Positions 1 through 8,880 of a DNA stretch of 25,933 nucleotides are shown here, piece by piece. The notes beneath the pieces were generated by a model. That model was given only the letters and a program-made list of their open reading frames with translations, was not told where the DNA came from and made no database searches. Origin of the DNA: Gnetum montanum (lineage: Eukaryota > Streptophyta > Gnetopsida > Gnetales > Gnetaceae); NCBI GenBank assembly GCA_015680685.1, contig MNCI01037953.1, positions 1,057,264 through 1,083,196 on the forward strand, read 5' to 3'. Position 1 is the first letter of the stretch; each line of letters starts with the position of its first letter. Made by a program: the position numbers and the translations under genes.

Positions 1-1285
1 TTGGCTTCAACATGTCTTAAAATTCTTCGGTGTGTGTTGGCATCTGCATACAGCATTCAGCGTACAAGATTAGGCATCTAGCATGTATACGCTGGCGTAT
101 AGGCTGGTGTATACACTAGCGTATACGCTCCATACGTTGGCCAGCGTATGGACCATAAATGATGCATTTTGAACCAGATTTTAACCTCCAAAGCCAAGTT
201 TTACTATAGATCTACATGGCACATGTCCTAAGGGTGCTGTATGTTGATTTTGACTTCATTTTGATGTAGTTTCGGGCCTGTTTTGGTGGTCTACGCTGAG
301 CTATACGTTGGCTAGCGTATACCAAGGTGTGCTCAACGTAAACATGCGAAAATGGCTTGTTGGAAGCCCAAAACCAAAGTTTTTAAAGCCTATGACCTTG
401 TAGGATTATTGGCCATGTCTTGAGGATTGATTCTAGGTTGAAAATTTGCCCAAAAGTGCCTAATTTTCCCTATTCACGGTGGTGTACACTGGGCTATACG
501 TTGGCCAACGTATAACAAGGTGTACCCAGCATATACACATGAAAATGCATCATTTCAAGGTTAAAAATTGATCTTGAGGAGCCATTGATGATTATCAATA
601 GTTGATCTACCTATAGGAGTCAATTTCGGGTGAAACTCTTGCTCTTTGGTGTCTGTTTTGGGCCATTTTTGGTTGTATACGCTAGGCTATATGCTAGCCA
701 GCGTATACAAGACTGCCCCCAGCGTATACACTTGAAAATGCATCATTTCAAGGTCAAAACTTGATTTTCAGGTGCCTGTGATGATATCCAATAGTTTCCC
801 TACCTCCAAGAGTCAATTTTAGGTGAAAATATTACTCTTTGGTGTCTGTTTTGAGCCATTTTTTTGTGGTATACGCTAGGCTATACGTTGGACAACGTAT
901 ACAAAGGTGTGCCCAGCATATACACTTGAAAATGCATCATTTAGGGTCCAAAATTTGATTTTCAGAAGGCTGAGAGCTGCTATGGACCTTGGGGAAGGTC
1001 TTGGGGGGGACTAGATGCTCAATTCTATCATGTTTTGGCTTATTTTTGGGGCCCAAAAGTTGTCATACGCTGGCCTGTATGCTGGCTAGCGTATAGTCTA
1101 GAGTGTAGAGCATATACTTGGTGACACCCAAGTATTTTGAACCCAAAGCATGAAATTCCTAATGTTGAATGCTGATGTAGTCACCTATGGATCCCAAGGA
1201 ACTCTTGATTGTTCAATTATGCTATGTTTGATGCTATTTTTGAGGCTTTCAAGCTTGGTCATGCTGGGGACCAACATGACTTAGC
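1..1285 (-). repeat. Element A left (3') LTR, open at the window edge
   Basis: Bases 1-447 match 8326-8749 with scattered substitutions and one indel of about 25 bases near 105-130. The remaining part, 448 to about 1285, has no partner in the right copy because that copy is truncated. It is kept in the LTR because it continues the same series of units of about 195 bases. The inner boundary near 1280 is a guess based on where that series stops. Confidence 0.6.
104..1280. repeat. About six degenerate 195-base tandem units with GTATAC palindromes
   Basis: A landmark (AAGGTGTGCCCAGC-like) recurs near 322, 519, 711, 904 and 1098, giving intervals of about 192-197 bases; a further weaker unit precedes these. 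Each unit opens with an inverted repeat built on GCGTATACGC-type words, for example 675-708, where two arms of about 14 bases flank a 5-base loop, and 130-151, a 22-base near-perfect palindrome. The units also share an ATGCATCATTT word. The matching right copy carries the first two units only. Confidence 0.8.
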
Positions 1286-1645
1286 TTAATTTCTATCTAC
1301 AAGTGTTAGCCAAAATTTTTTGTGGTGTTTCATTGGCCCCTATTTGTTTATTCCTAGAGGAATCAACCCAAGAGGCATTAAAAAAGAAGTACAAAACACC
1401 ACAAGCAAACTGGTAGCAGGCATTGTCCATTGGCACTTGGCCAGATGTCATCGCACCGTGTTCAGAAGTACCTGGGATTGGGAAATGAAGTTTTGAGATG
1501 ATGTCTAGGGGAGATGTTTGCAACTGTGGAATTGGGAATTGATCATGATATTGTGCTGGTGTGGGAGAGGAGTGTTCATCTTGTGCAAATAAGTCATGTT
1601 GTTCCTTGTCGATGGCCAATATTTGGCAGACTTGGAACCAAGGCA

Positions 1646-1812
1646 TGAGGAGTACGTCCTTTTGAGGAACGAGACTCTTGTATCATCTCTAAGAGAACTC
1701 ATTGCCACAACCAAAGCCACACAATGAGCTGATGCGTTCTTTGGAGAAATAGGACCCTTGTGTCAGGCTTAAGGGAACCCATTGTCCAACAGCCAAAGCC
1801 ACATAGTGAGGT
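1646..1812. repeat. Twofold repeat of about 80 bases
   Basis: Two diverged copies in tandem share the blocks CCAAAGCCACA, GAACTCATTG/GAACCCATTG and CTTTGAGG/CTTTGGAG. The second half begins near 1733. Confidence 0.55.
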
Positions 1813-2494
1813 GTAACATGATGGCTTGAGACACGAGTACTTCTTTCTGAGACAACTGCCTTACTACCTGGGGCTTGTATGGGAAGTGCCAAGGGTATTG
1901 TGGTTCATTTTTCTCTTTGCTCTTTGATCTTTTTTTTTCTTTTTCTTTTCTTTTTTTTTCTTTTTTGTTGTTGTTTTTCGACAGAGCTTTCTTTTCAATT
2001 TTGCACTCATGCTCGTGTGTTGTGTTGTGTGTTGCAACTGCTTGAGAGTGTTGCAGTGTGCAACAGTGTGCTCAAAGTTTTGGGGTGTAATGGTTGTATC
2101 TGGGAATTGTAACCAGGTAGGAAAGGGAACAAGAGTGTTGAGGAAATGGGGAATGTCTCGGGAATTGGGAATGTACTTTTGAATAGATTGATTAACCTGG
2201 TTGTGCGCGTAAGAAACAATGTGGCACCTTGTCACCATGATGAAGTGTATCTGTGTACGAGCACCACTAGGTGTCATCCTACAAGCACAACTCCAAGAAG
2301 ACAAGAAAATCACAAGTGAATAAGTTAGCGAACACGTTATACATGAATGTGGCCAATGCAAATGGAGGCACCATGTGAAACTGAAGGTAAAAAAATGAGT
2401 AGCAATAGTGTTGTCAGAGCTGATGTGATGAATGATGCGATAGGCGTTCATGAAGAAATGTCAAGAATTACAGCAGTCGATGAATGTGCCAGAG

Positions 2495-2850
2495 ATGATC
2501 TTGCAAGTTTATAGTCTTAGCGGACTGTCATAGGTTAGTTTTACATCATAACCCATTGGACGTTGCCAGTTTATCGTTGTAGCAGACGCTGCGATGCTAG
2601 TTTATAGTCGTGGCAGACTATGAAGAGGCAAGCTAGTTTATAGTCTTAGTGGACTCTGGTGAACAAAAATGTGATAGTTTAATGTCATACCAGACACTCT
2701 ATGATATTGGTTTTAGGTCATGATGCCAAGACCACTCTGTGGTGTTAGTTTTGAGTCATAACCCAGGACATTCTATGGTATCAGTTTGCCGTCATGATGC
2801 CAGGACGATGTGTGGTATCAATTTTAAGTCATGATGCCAGGACTGTCAGT
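2495..2850. repeat. Two short degenerate tandem arrays in the element A 3' region
   Basis: The first part (about 2500-2700) repeats AGTTTATAGTCTTAGCGGAC with variants at least four times. The second (about 2700-2850) repeats TTTTAGGTCATGATGCCAGG-like units four times. The first motif closely matches the one repeated inside the gag-protease linker at 4375-4572. Confidence 0.7.
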
Positions 2851-2974
2851 GTAGATGCATGCGTGTGCATCTATATGGTCTTGTAAAAAAAAGCAACTAG
2901 AGAAAAAAATGTTAAATAGCAACTGCAGAAAACATGAACTGAAATGCACAAGTAAAAATAAAGCAATGTGAAAA

Positions 2975-3300
2975 GGTGGTAGTTTAAGGCCATTTCGGGC
3001 CACAGTTTAGTTTAAGGCCTTTTCGAGCCATGAGAGAATGCGTAAGCTAGTACAACACAAATGAATGTGACACATGCACTGTGAAAGAATGTGAAGAGTG
3101 TGAGGAGATCCGGATTGTTTTTGGTCGCATGGGAATTTTGATCGTGTGGTTATCTCCTAACCAGATGTGGTTTTGTAAGCATTTTAGGCTTAGGCTCAGC
3201 TGGGAGGCTTATGGTTTTTGCCACTCATTCAGGCATTTTAGCTCTAAATAATGTGTCGGTTGCCACTCGTCTAGGTGTTTTGGCTCTAGGTGTTGCGTTT
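2975..3300. repeat. Small duplicated motifs
   Basis: A GTTTAAGGCC(A/T)TTTCGGGCCA-like word occurs twice in 2980-3035. A GCCACTCRTYYAGGYRTTTTRGCTCTA-like stretch, given here as a degenerate pattern, occurs twice in about 3218-3290. Both pairs are diverged. Confidence 0.5.
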
Positions 3301-3383
3301 ATTGCCATGTGTGTTGCATCAAGAGGCTCCTCTTTCAAGACCTGTGACATGTCTATGTTGTGGTTAGCTTGAAAGGGAGTGTT

Positions 3384-4280
3384 GTCACCATGTATAATGA
3401 CTTGTCTACCTTAATTTGGAAGGTGGATTTCTTGATGTATTAGTGAGGAAACAGCTCATTGTTGCACTAGCCAAGGTCTACCAAGAATCATGTTGAAACT
3501 AGGCATCTATTCTATGACAATGAACTCCACACTAGTGGGGAATTGTTCACCTACCACGAAGGCTAGGTTAATCATGCCTTTGACTGTGACACGTGATTCG
3601 TTGAAGGATTTTAGACACATGGTTTTTGTTGGCATGATCTCGTCTACCATGCCTAGTTTGTCGATGACGGAGTATAGAACTATGTTTGTTGCCACGCCAT
3701 CATCAACGTGCACTCTACAAATGGTACATTGCCCAACATGTATGCTAATAAAAAATGGAGCTGTTGTGACCTCCCCTCGTTTGGGGTTGACTTTAACTAC
3801 ATTGTCGTAGAAGGCTAAGGTGTTTGAACCCAATCCTTGTGGTGTGTGTTGTGAAATCGTTGCACAGATGGATCCCATGTTAGCAGGGATGTCCTCTGTA
3901 ACAGGAATGGATGCTAACATTTATGGTAAGGCTTTGTGATGAGCCGATGATGTCATGACCAGGTCATACAAGCTCATGGTTGTGTTCTTTTGTTTGAGCA
4001 TTTGTTTCACCTGGGCCAGTGTAGCTACAAAGTCCATGTTGTTTGCCATTATGTTGGTTGCCTCTATACAGGTCAAGGGCTTGGGCCTGGTTTGTTTGGG
4101 ATTAGGGGCAAGGCCCCTAGCATTCGGTTGCTATGTACTAGGTATGGCCTTTGCTTCGGCTGTGGGTGTTGTTCATTGTTCGTTCATCCTCTTCTATTGT
4201 CATTTAGTTTGCTTACCCGTGTTGCCTATGTTTGGGCTTTGGGAAGGTGAGGGGCCATAGTGTGGTGGCACTTTTATGAC
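3384..4280 (-). pseudogene. Element A protease region (retropepsin-type), decayed
   Basis: Translated on the minus strand, the section from 3920 down to about 3507 is open and looks like a Ty3/gypsy aspartic protease: a strand-like ISIHVG stretch, then VHVDDG as the catalytic triad region (about 3695-3710), then VIDKLGM, an RVTVKGMINL strand and a flap-side FIVIE. Beyond a stop the same frame continues with MILGRPWL and VIIHGD, which match the conserved LGRPWxH and TIxGD blocks that end this domain. Upstream, from about 4070 to 3921, an MSLYDLVM/SSAHHKAL stretch resembles the helical linker that precedes protease in Tat-type elements. In most relatives the catalytic motif is D-S/T/N-G; here it reads D-D-G. 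The function would have been polyprotein cleavage in the particle. Interrupted by several TAG/TGA stops, so inactive. Confidence 0.8.
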
Positions 4281-4374
4281 AAATGGTAGTTTAGGAGGTG
4301 TTGTTGTTATTTGACTAGCTTGTTGTGGCACCTTGATAATGAAAGGTTTGTTTGCTATTGTCATTGGTGCATCA

Positions 4375-4572
4375 TGCCAGTTTAATGTCTTAGCAGACGT
4401 TTCCTACAATGCTTGGGGTGTTTGCCAATTTAACGTCTTAGCAGACGATGAAGCTTCCTTCCAGTTTAACGTCTTAGCGGAGGACTGTGGTGGTACTTTG
4501 ACCACAAAGGGTGTTTTTGGTACTTGGGATTGCGTTGAATCTTGCCAATTTAACATCTTAGGGGACGTGTGA
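4375..4572 (-). repeat. In-frame 20-base repeat encoding SAKTLNW-like words
   Basis: CCAGTTTAACGTCTTAGCAG-like words start near 4377, 4425, 4461 and 4545. On the coding strand they read as (S/P)-A/P-K-T/M-L-N-W, four times in the linker between the gag core and protease. The spacing is irregular, so the word is conserved while the sequence between copies is not. Confidence 0.75.
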
Positions 4573-5344
4573 GGTGGTGGTGCTTTGACCATGAAAGGTG
4601 TCGTTGGTGCTCTAGGTGGCACCTTGATGACGATGGGAGGCCCCTTGCTCATGGAAGTGGAGAGGATTATTGCCTTGTTGGGAGGCACACAGATCACAAA
4701 AGGTTTCCGCATAGGTTTAGGCTTACTATCTATGCCAATGGAGTTTATGATATAGGAGGCATCATTTGTGCTGGGTTGATTTAGGGTGTTGATGTTCAGT
4801 TGGCCCCGTTCTATCATTGCTTGTAGATCATCTTGTAATGCACGGTAGGTGTCGGTGTTGTGACCGAACATCTAGTGGTAGTGATAGAATTGGTCTAACT
4901 TGAAATGTTGTGGAACTGGGGGCTCGTTTGGTGTTGCTAAGGTGGGATTCCTTAGTAGCTCGCAGTATCCATCATGTCAACGGTGAGCATTCTCCACTAC
5001 CTATTTGTATTGGATTTGCCCAGCTTTAAGGAGTTTCTCTAGTAGTTCAGAAGGTCGTTCAGATAGTGATGTGTACTTAGAGCAATCTTTGTGCTGAAAG
5101 TTGGTCCTTGGGGTAGCCCCTATCATTACAGGTGGGTTGGTACTGGTGTTTGTTGTTTTTGTGCTTGTGGATATAGTTTCTGTTGTTGTCTTTTTTTTGA
5201 AAATTTGTTGGTTCTTGTAAGCCACATAGGTGGGATCATTGTTGGCTTGTGCAGCTTGTTCAATGTTCTTGATCTACGTGAAGGCTTGGCTCAACGTTTG
5301 AGCACTTAGGTAGTACAGTTTTAACTTAATAAAGTCATTCATGG

Positions 5345-5568
5345 CTCCCTTCAAAATCATAAGCAAATACATTTCAGGAATGGGCTCATGAAGTTTGTTA
5401 AGGGCCACGCTTCATCGTTGGATAACTTTTGCACAGGCTCTAGTGGTGCTTGTTTNACTCCCTTCAAAATCATAAGCAAATACATTTCAGGAATGGGCTC
5501 ATGAAGTTTGTTAAGGGCCACACTTCATCGTTGGATAACTTTTGCACAGGCTCTAGTGGTGCTTGTTT
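5345..5568. other. Assembly join: duplicated sequence of about 111 bases around a single N
   Basis: Bases 5345-5455 reappear at 5458-5568 with one clear mismatch (GCCACGCTT versus GCCACACTT), separated by the N at 5456. This looks like two overlapping contigs placed end to end with a one-base gap, not a biological tandem duplication. It breaks the gag frame artificially. Confidence 0.85.
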
Positions 5569-6792
5569 CACCTGTATCAGAGTGTCTAGTGTTGCTTCAG
5601 GCTTCAAGTTGTATTTAAACCTAGTAACGAACTGGTGTAAGCGATCCTCCAAAGAGGATATGGAGTTACGAGGCAAGGCTCAGTACCAATCTAAGGCTAC
5701 GCCCATTAAGGACATAGTGAACACGTGCAAGATTGTGTGGGGCCAAGCTTGAAGCAATAGAGTTTTTGATCGAAACGTGACTAAGTGAGCATTCGAATAT
5801 TCCTTCTCATTGTACTTGGTTAACTAGGGTAGTGTGATTCCCTTGGGTAAAGCTAACGGTGGCACTGAAGAGTTAATTTGATCATCGTGGTAGAAGTCCA
5901 GTACTTTAACTACTTCGGTGTTGGCGGTTTTGAAGTGCTTTACCTCATCAGCTAATGCTTGTATCCATTGTTTTTCTTTTACCCACTCTTGAGCGGTAGG
6001 AAAATTAGTTGGTTGGAGACATTGTTGGGTTGTCATTTACTATTGTGGAGCAACGTTTAGAGTTTTGGTTGTGGGGTGTGGCACGTTGAAGTGAGTGGGT
6101 AGTTGAACAAGGGGTATGGTTCCTTGCCTAGCCACAAACTATGAAGTGACACCCTGAATGTGTGGGGCTGATGTAACGAAAGTGGCCCCATGTGTTTGCA
6201 CTAGCAGCATGTACTAGGTGGACATGGATGTGGGTAGTCTCTGTCGGGATACCGGTGCTTGTGTGCTCGTTGACATTTGGTGAGTGACCGTTTGTCCCAT
6301 GTGAGGGTGGAATGATGGGTTCATGTAGGCCTGGGGACTGAGGGTGTGGTATGAATCCTTAGTTTTAGGCTGTGCCTCGAAGTCATCTACATCATGTTGG
6401 TTTTGGGGCTCCTCAGTGGGTCACCATGAGTTTTGGCTCCTTGCCATAAGTAGTTGGGAGATGAGTCGGTGGTGAGGCTCAGAAAGGAGGATGATGTCAT
6501 ATATAGAGGGGATGAATTCATGACCTTCCATGTATAGGCGCTTGAAGTTTCGTTTCGCTTCCTGTTCTGTGGTGTCAAGGGGAAGGTTCGCCTAAATCTT
6601 TGTATAGATAAAGTTGTACTATTCTTGTGTGAGGATTACGAAGGTGCATGCGTTAGAATGCTGAGATGACTCCATGGTGATATGTGATAGGGCAACGTAC
6701 GAGCTGGCTAACAAGTGCTGAGTGTGTTTCAGGCTAAGTATGTAGTGTATGGTCAGGGCTGAGTGTGTAGGGTGAATAGCATGCAACATGTG

Positions 6793-7145
6793 CAAAAAAT
6801 TTTCTAAGTGTTGTCAGTGTATACAGTGTAAACAACAAAAAAATTTCTAAGTGTTGTCAACGTATACAGCGTAAATGGGAGAAAATTTTTCTAACTATTG
6901 TTAACGTATACAGTGTAAATGGGAGAAGAATTTTCTAAGTGTTGTCAATGTATACAGTGTAAATGGGAGAAAATTTTTCTAAGTGTTGTCAGCGTATATA
7001 GCGTAAATGGGAAAAAAATTTCTAAGTGTTGTCAGTGTATATAGTGTAAACGGGAGAAAAATTTTATGTATTGTAAGCATATACAGCGTAAATGGGAGAA
7101 AATTTTTCTAAGTGTTGTCAGTGTATACAGCGTAAACGGGAAAAA
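6793..7145. repeat. 43-44 base tandem repeat, eight copies, upstream of element A gag
   Basis: The core GTATACAG or a close variant occurs at 6819, 6862, 6906, 6950, 6994, 7037, 7079 and 7123, so the period is 42-44 bases. Each unit reads roughly CTAAGTGTTGTCAGYGTATA, then CAGYGTAAAYGGGAGAAAA. It lies in the region that would be the untranslated leader of A, between the LTR and the gag start. The GCGTATAC word is shared with the LTR palindromes of the same element. Confidence 0.9.
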
Positions 7146-7168
7146 TTTGGCTAAGTGAGAGAGCAAAA

Positions 7169-7497
7169 CACAGATCTGGAATGTTTGAACATAGATCTAG
7201 TGGAACTGTACATAGATCTGTAGTCACAGGGCGTAGATCTGCAGTCACTAGGCGTAGATCTGTAGTCACAGGGCGTAGATCTACAGTCATAGGGCATAGA
7301 TCTGCAATCACTGGGCATAGATCTACAGTCACAGGGCACAGATCTGTAGTCATAGGACACAGATCTGTAGTCATAAGATGTAGATCTGCAGTCATAGGGT
7401 GCAGATCTACAGTCACAAGGTGTAGATCTATAGTCATAGGGCACAGATCTACAATCACAGAGGGTAGATCTAGGATAGCAAGACATAGATCTAGGAG
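7169..7497. repeat. 21-base tandem repeat with sixteen exactly phased AGATCT sites
   Basis: AGATCT occurs at 7172 and then every 21 bases without exception to 7487, sixteen sites in all, while the bases between (TGTAGTCACAGGGCG-like) vary. Because 21 is divisible by three, several frames on both strands stay open and give seven-residue repeats such as VTVDLCP or YRSTPCD. These are best read as by-products of the repeat. The array sits in the presumed leader of element A between the LTR and the 43-44 base array. Confidence 0.95.
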
Positions 7498-8086
7498 AAA
7501 AACGGCCCTCCTTCTAGCACCATTTTCTGTACCGTCCAAAATTGTCGGTGCAAGGCTGGAATGAAAAAAAAAATAGGAGATCCATGGAAGAAATACAAAA
7601 GACCCTACCTTCACTCAAGGGCAAGCTGGAATGGATGAAGGTAGAGTGCCTTGAATGCTCCATGCGTAGATCAAACGAGAACTTCCCCAACGTACACACT
7701 TTGCAATGCGTTGGGTTATACGTAAACGATGCACATTAAACGTAAACCGTAACGTAAACGGGAATGTAAACATAAAATGGAAAAATAAAGAAAACTATCG
7801 TAAATATGGGCAAAATGTAAACTATTTTGTATTAAAAAATGATTACAATATGCACCGGTCAAAACGTAGTTGTGGATTGATCACAAGGCGAACGTTTAGC
7901 CCTGGTGGGTGATGACAGGTACTGGAAGATGCAGGTTTTGGGTTGCAGGGAAATGCAACATCCAAATCTGATGCCCAACATACAGAGGTTGATGCCCAGA
8001 TTTGCTAAGTGTCCCGGATTCAATTTTTTATGTCCGTTTGTAAAAATTGCCAACTTCGATCTAGTGAAAAATCAAGGTTTTTATAC
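7498..8086 (-). other. Leader/U5 side of element A, no gene seen
   Basis: No coding signal. It contains a cluster of CGTAAAC words at about 7720-7775. A TATA-like sequence on the minus strand (TTTTTATACG on the plus strand, about 8077-8086) would place the transcription start of A near 8050. The LTR-to-interior boundary lies somewhere in this stretch; no convincing primer binding site was found. Confidence 0.45.
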
Positions 8087-8749
8087 GATCTTTGGTGTTA
8101 GATTTGGATCTGGGAGGAGATGAGTGGCTATGAGGTGAGAAAAATTTAGATTGGAAGATAGGTGGATACGTTACAACTGTACAGGGTGTAGCGTACACGT
8201 TGGCATATGAACACCTAGCGTACAGGCTTGGAACGCTCAAAAAACTTAAAATTTACTAAAGAATCTATATGTTACAACAAGAATGATGTCTCTGGCTTTT
8301 GGATCCATGCTCTGGCCTACTATTTTTGGCTTCAACATATCTTGAAATACTCTGGCATGTCTTGGCATCCACGTACAATGTTCAGCGTACGAGATTGGGC
8401 ATTTAGTGTGTATACGCTGGCGTATACGCTCCATACGCTGGCTAGCGTATGGACCATAAATGATGCATTTTGAACAAAATTTTCACCTTCAAAGCCAATT
8501 TTTACTGTAGATCTTCATGGCTCATGTCCTGAGGGTGCTTCAAAGCTAATTTTGACTTCATTTTGATGCAGTTTCGGGCTTGTTTTGGTGGTCTACGCTG
8601 AGCTATATGCTGGCCAACGTATACCAAGGTGTGCTTAGCGTAAATAGGTGAAAATGGCTTGTTGGAAGCCCAAAACCAAAGTTTTTAAAGCCTGTGACCT
8701 TGTAGGATTATTGGCCATGTCCTAAGGATTGATTCTAGGTTGAAAATTT
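8087..8749 (-). repeat. Element A right (5') LTR, U3 part, truncated at 8749
   Basis: Bases 8326-8749 align with 1-447, including the palindromic block 8431-8452 (partner 130-151). The alignment stops abruptly within GAAAATTT: the left copy continues with the 195-base units, whereas the right copy passes into element F sequence. Bases 8087-8325 have no partner in the window because the left copy starts later, but they fit a U3 region to the right of the TATA-like box. Confidence 0.75.
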
Positions 8750-8880
8750 TCCAATCTACTACAACCTTGATCTACTACAACCTAAAATTGTTCTTGCCAT
8801 TAAATTGCTTCCATCTCAAACTTTACCTTTGAGACCTTAGAGGTCATTCTTCTACACCCATTGTGTGCTTTGATGCCAAT
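8750..8880 (-). mobile_element. Element F1: 5' interior fragment with primer binding site
   Basis: This segment aligns with 22962-23070, the interior next to the other F LTR. At 8867-8878, GCTTTGATGCCA differs from GCTCTGATACCA, the complement of the usual plant initiator-Met tRNA primer binding site, at two positions. It lies two bases from the LTR start. The fragment is cut at 8750 by the junction with element A. Confidence 0.7.

Larger units (their letters stand above)
1286..3383. other. Non-coding 3' region of element A
   Basis: About 2.1 kb without a recognisable gene. It holds several repeat blocks listed separately and a pyrimidine tract at about 1910-1970 (polypurine on the element's sense strand). 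The minus strand shows a lysine-run open frame across that tract, which is a composition artefact. The protease frame can be followed with stops down to about 3384 and perhaps some way beyond; no RT, RNase H or integrase motif is found. Confidence 0.65.
4281..6675 (-). pseudogene. Element A gag polyprotein, decayed
   Basis: The proposed start is the ATG at 6675-6673, beginning MESSQHSN. From there one frame can be followed leftward for about 400 codons with nine stops (six TAG, one TAA, two TGA) and no frameshift. It includes a SIYDIILL helix (about 6500), a tryptophan-rich EWVKEKQWI segment (about 5980) and the core retrotransposon gag block with LEDRLHQF, RFKYNLKPEAT and QVKQAPLEPVQ (5676-5560). 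A frame change occurs near the duplicated N join at 5345-5565. Further on come SELLEKLLKAGQI (about 5010-5060) and a FGHNTDTYRAL block (about 4835-4870), which resembles the GHxTxDC zinc-knuckle-like motif of Tat elements, here without its final cysteine. A proline and lysine-rich linker with repeated SAKTLNW words follows. The product would have formed the particle shell. Confidence 0.8.
1..8749 (-). mobile_element. Element A: defective Ty3/gypsy-type LTR retrotransposon, gag-protease only
   Basis: Positions 1-447 and 8326-8749 are direct repeats of one another and flank a minus-strand gag-protease relic, the layout of an LTR retrotransposon transcribed right to left. The left (3') LTR runs off the window and the right (5') LTR is cut at 8749, so neither outer terminus nor a target duplication can be seen. 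Downstream of protease, from about 3380 to 1290, only tandem repeats and non-coding DNA are found, with no reverse transcriptase, RNase H or integrase motif on either strand. The gag and protease resemble the Tat/Ogre-like (non-chromovirus) Ty3/gypsy group by motif pattern; this lineage call is inference. No primer binding site could be recognised, so the inner edge of the right LTR is unresolved. Confidence 0.82.

Noticed and set aside
1864-2451. 195-aa minus-strand frame with a lysine-rich end
   Set aside because: The lysine run is the pyrimidine tract read in reverse; the rest has no domain and overlaps other random frames.
3955-4260. Plus-strand frame with membrane-like segments
   Set aside because: Antisense to the protease linker of element A; the minus strand carries recognisable family motifs.
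7169-7497. CRISPR-like regular array
   Set aside because: The period is only 21 bases with a 6-base constant core, there are no unique spacers of useful length, and the context is a plant retrotransposon.
7525-7553. Candidate tRNA-Asp primer binding site for element A
   Set aside because: Only the CGGTGC core fits; too many mismatches and no LTR-like terminus beside it.
7108-7614. Long open frames on both strands with seven-residue repeats (168, 127 and 111 aa)
   Set aside because: All are generated by the 21-base repeat, which keeps several frames open at once; no start context or homology supports a protein.
7911-7930. TGATGACAGGTAC as possible inner end of A's right LTR, similar to B/C termini
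   Set aside because: No matching CA end in the left LTR and no primer binding site ending in CCA next to it; left unresolved.
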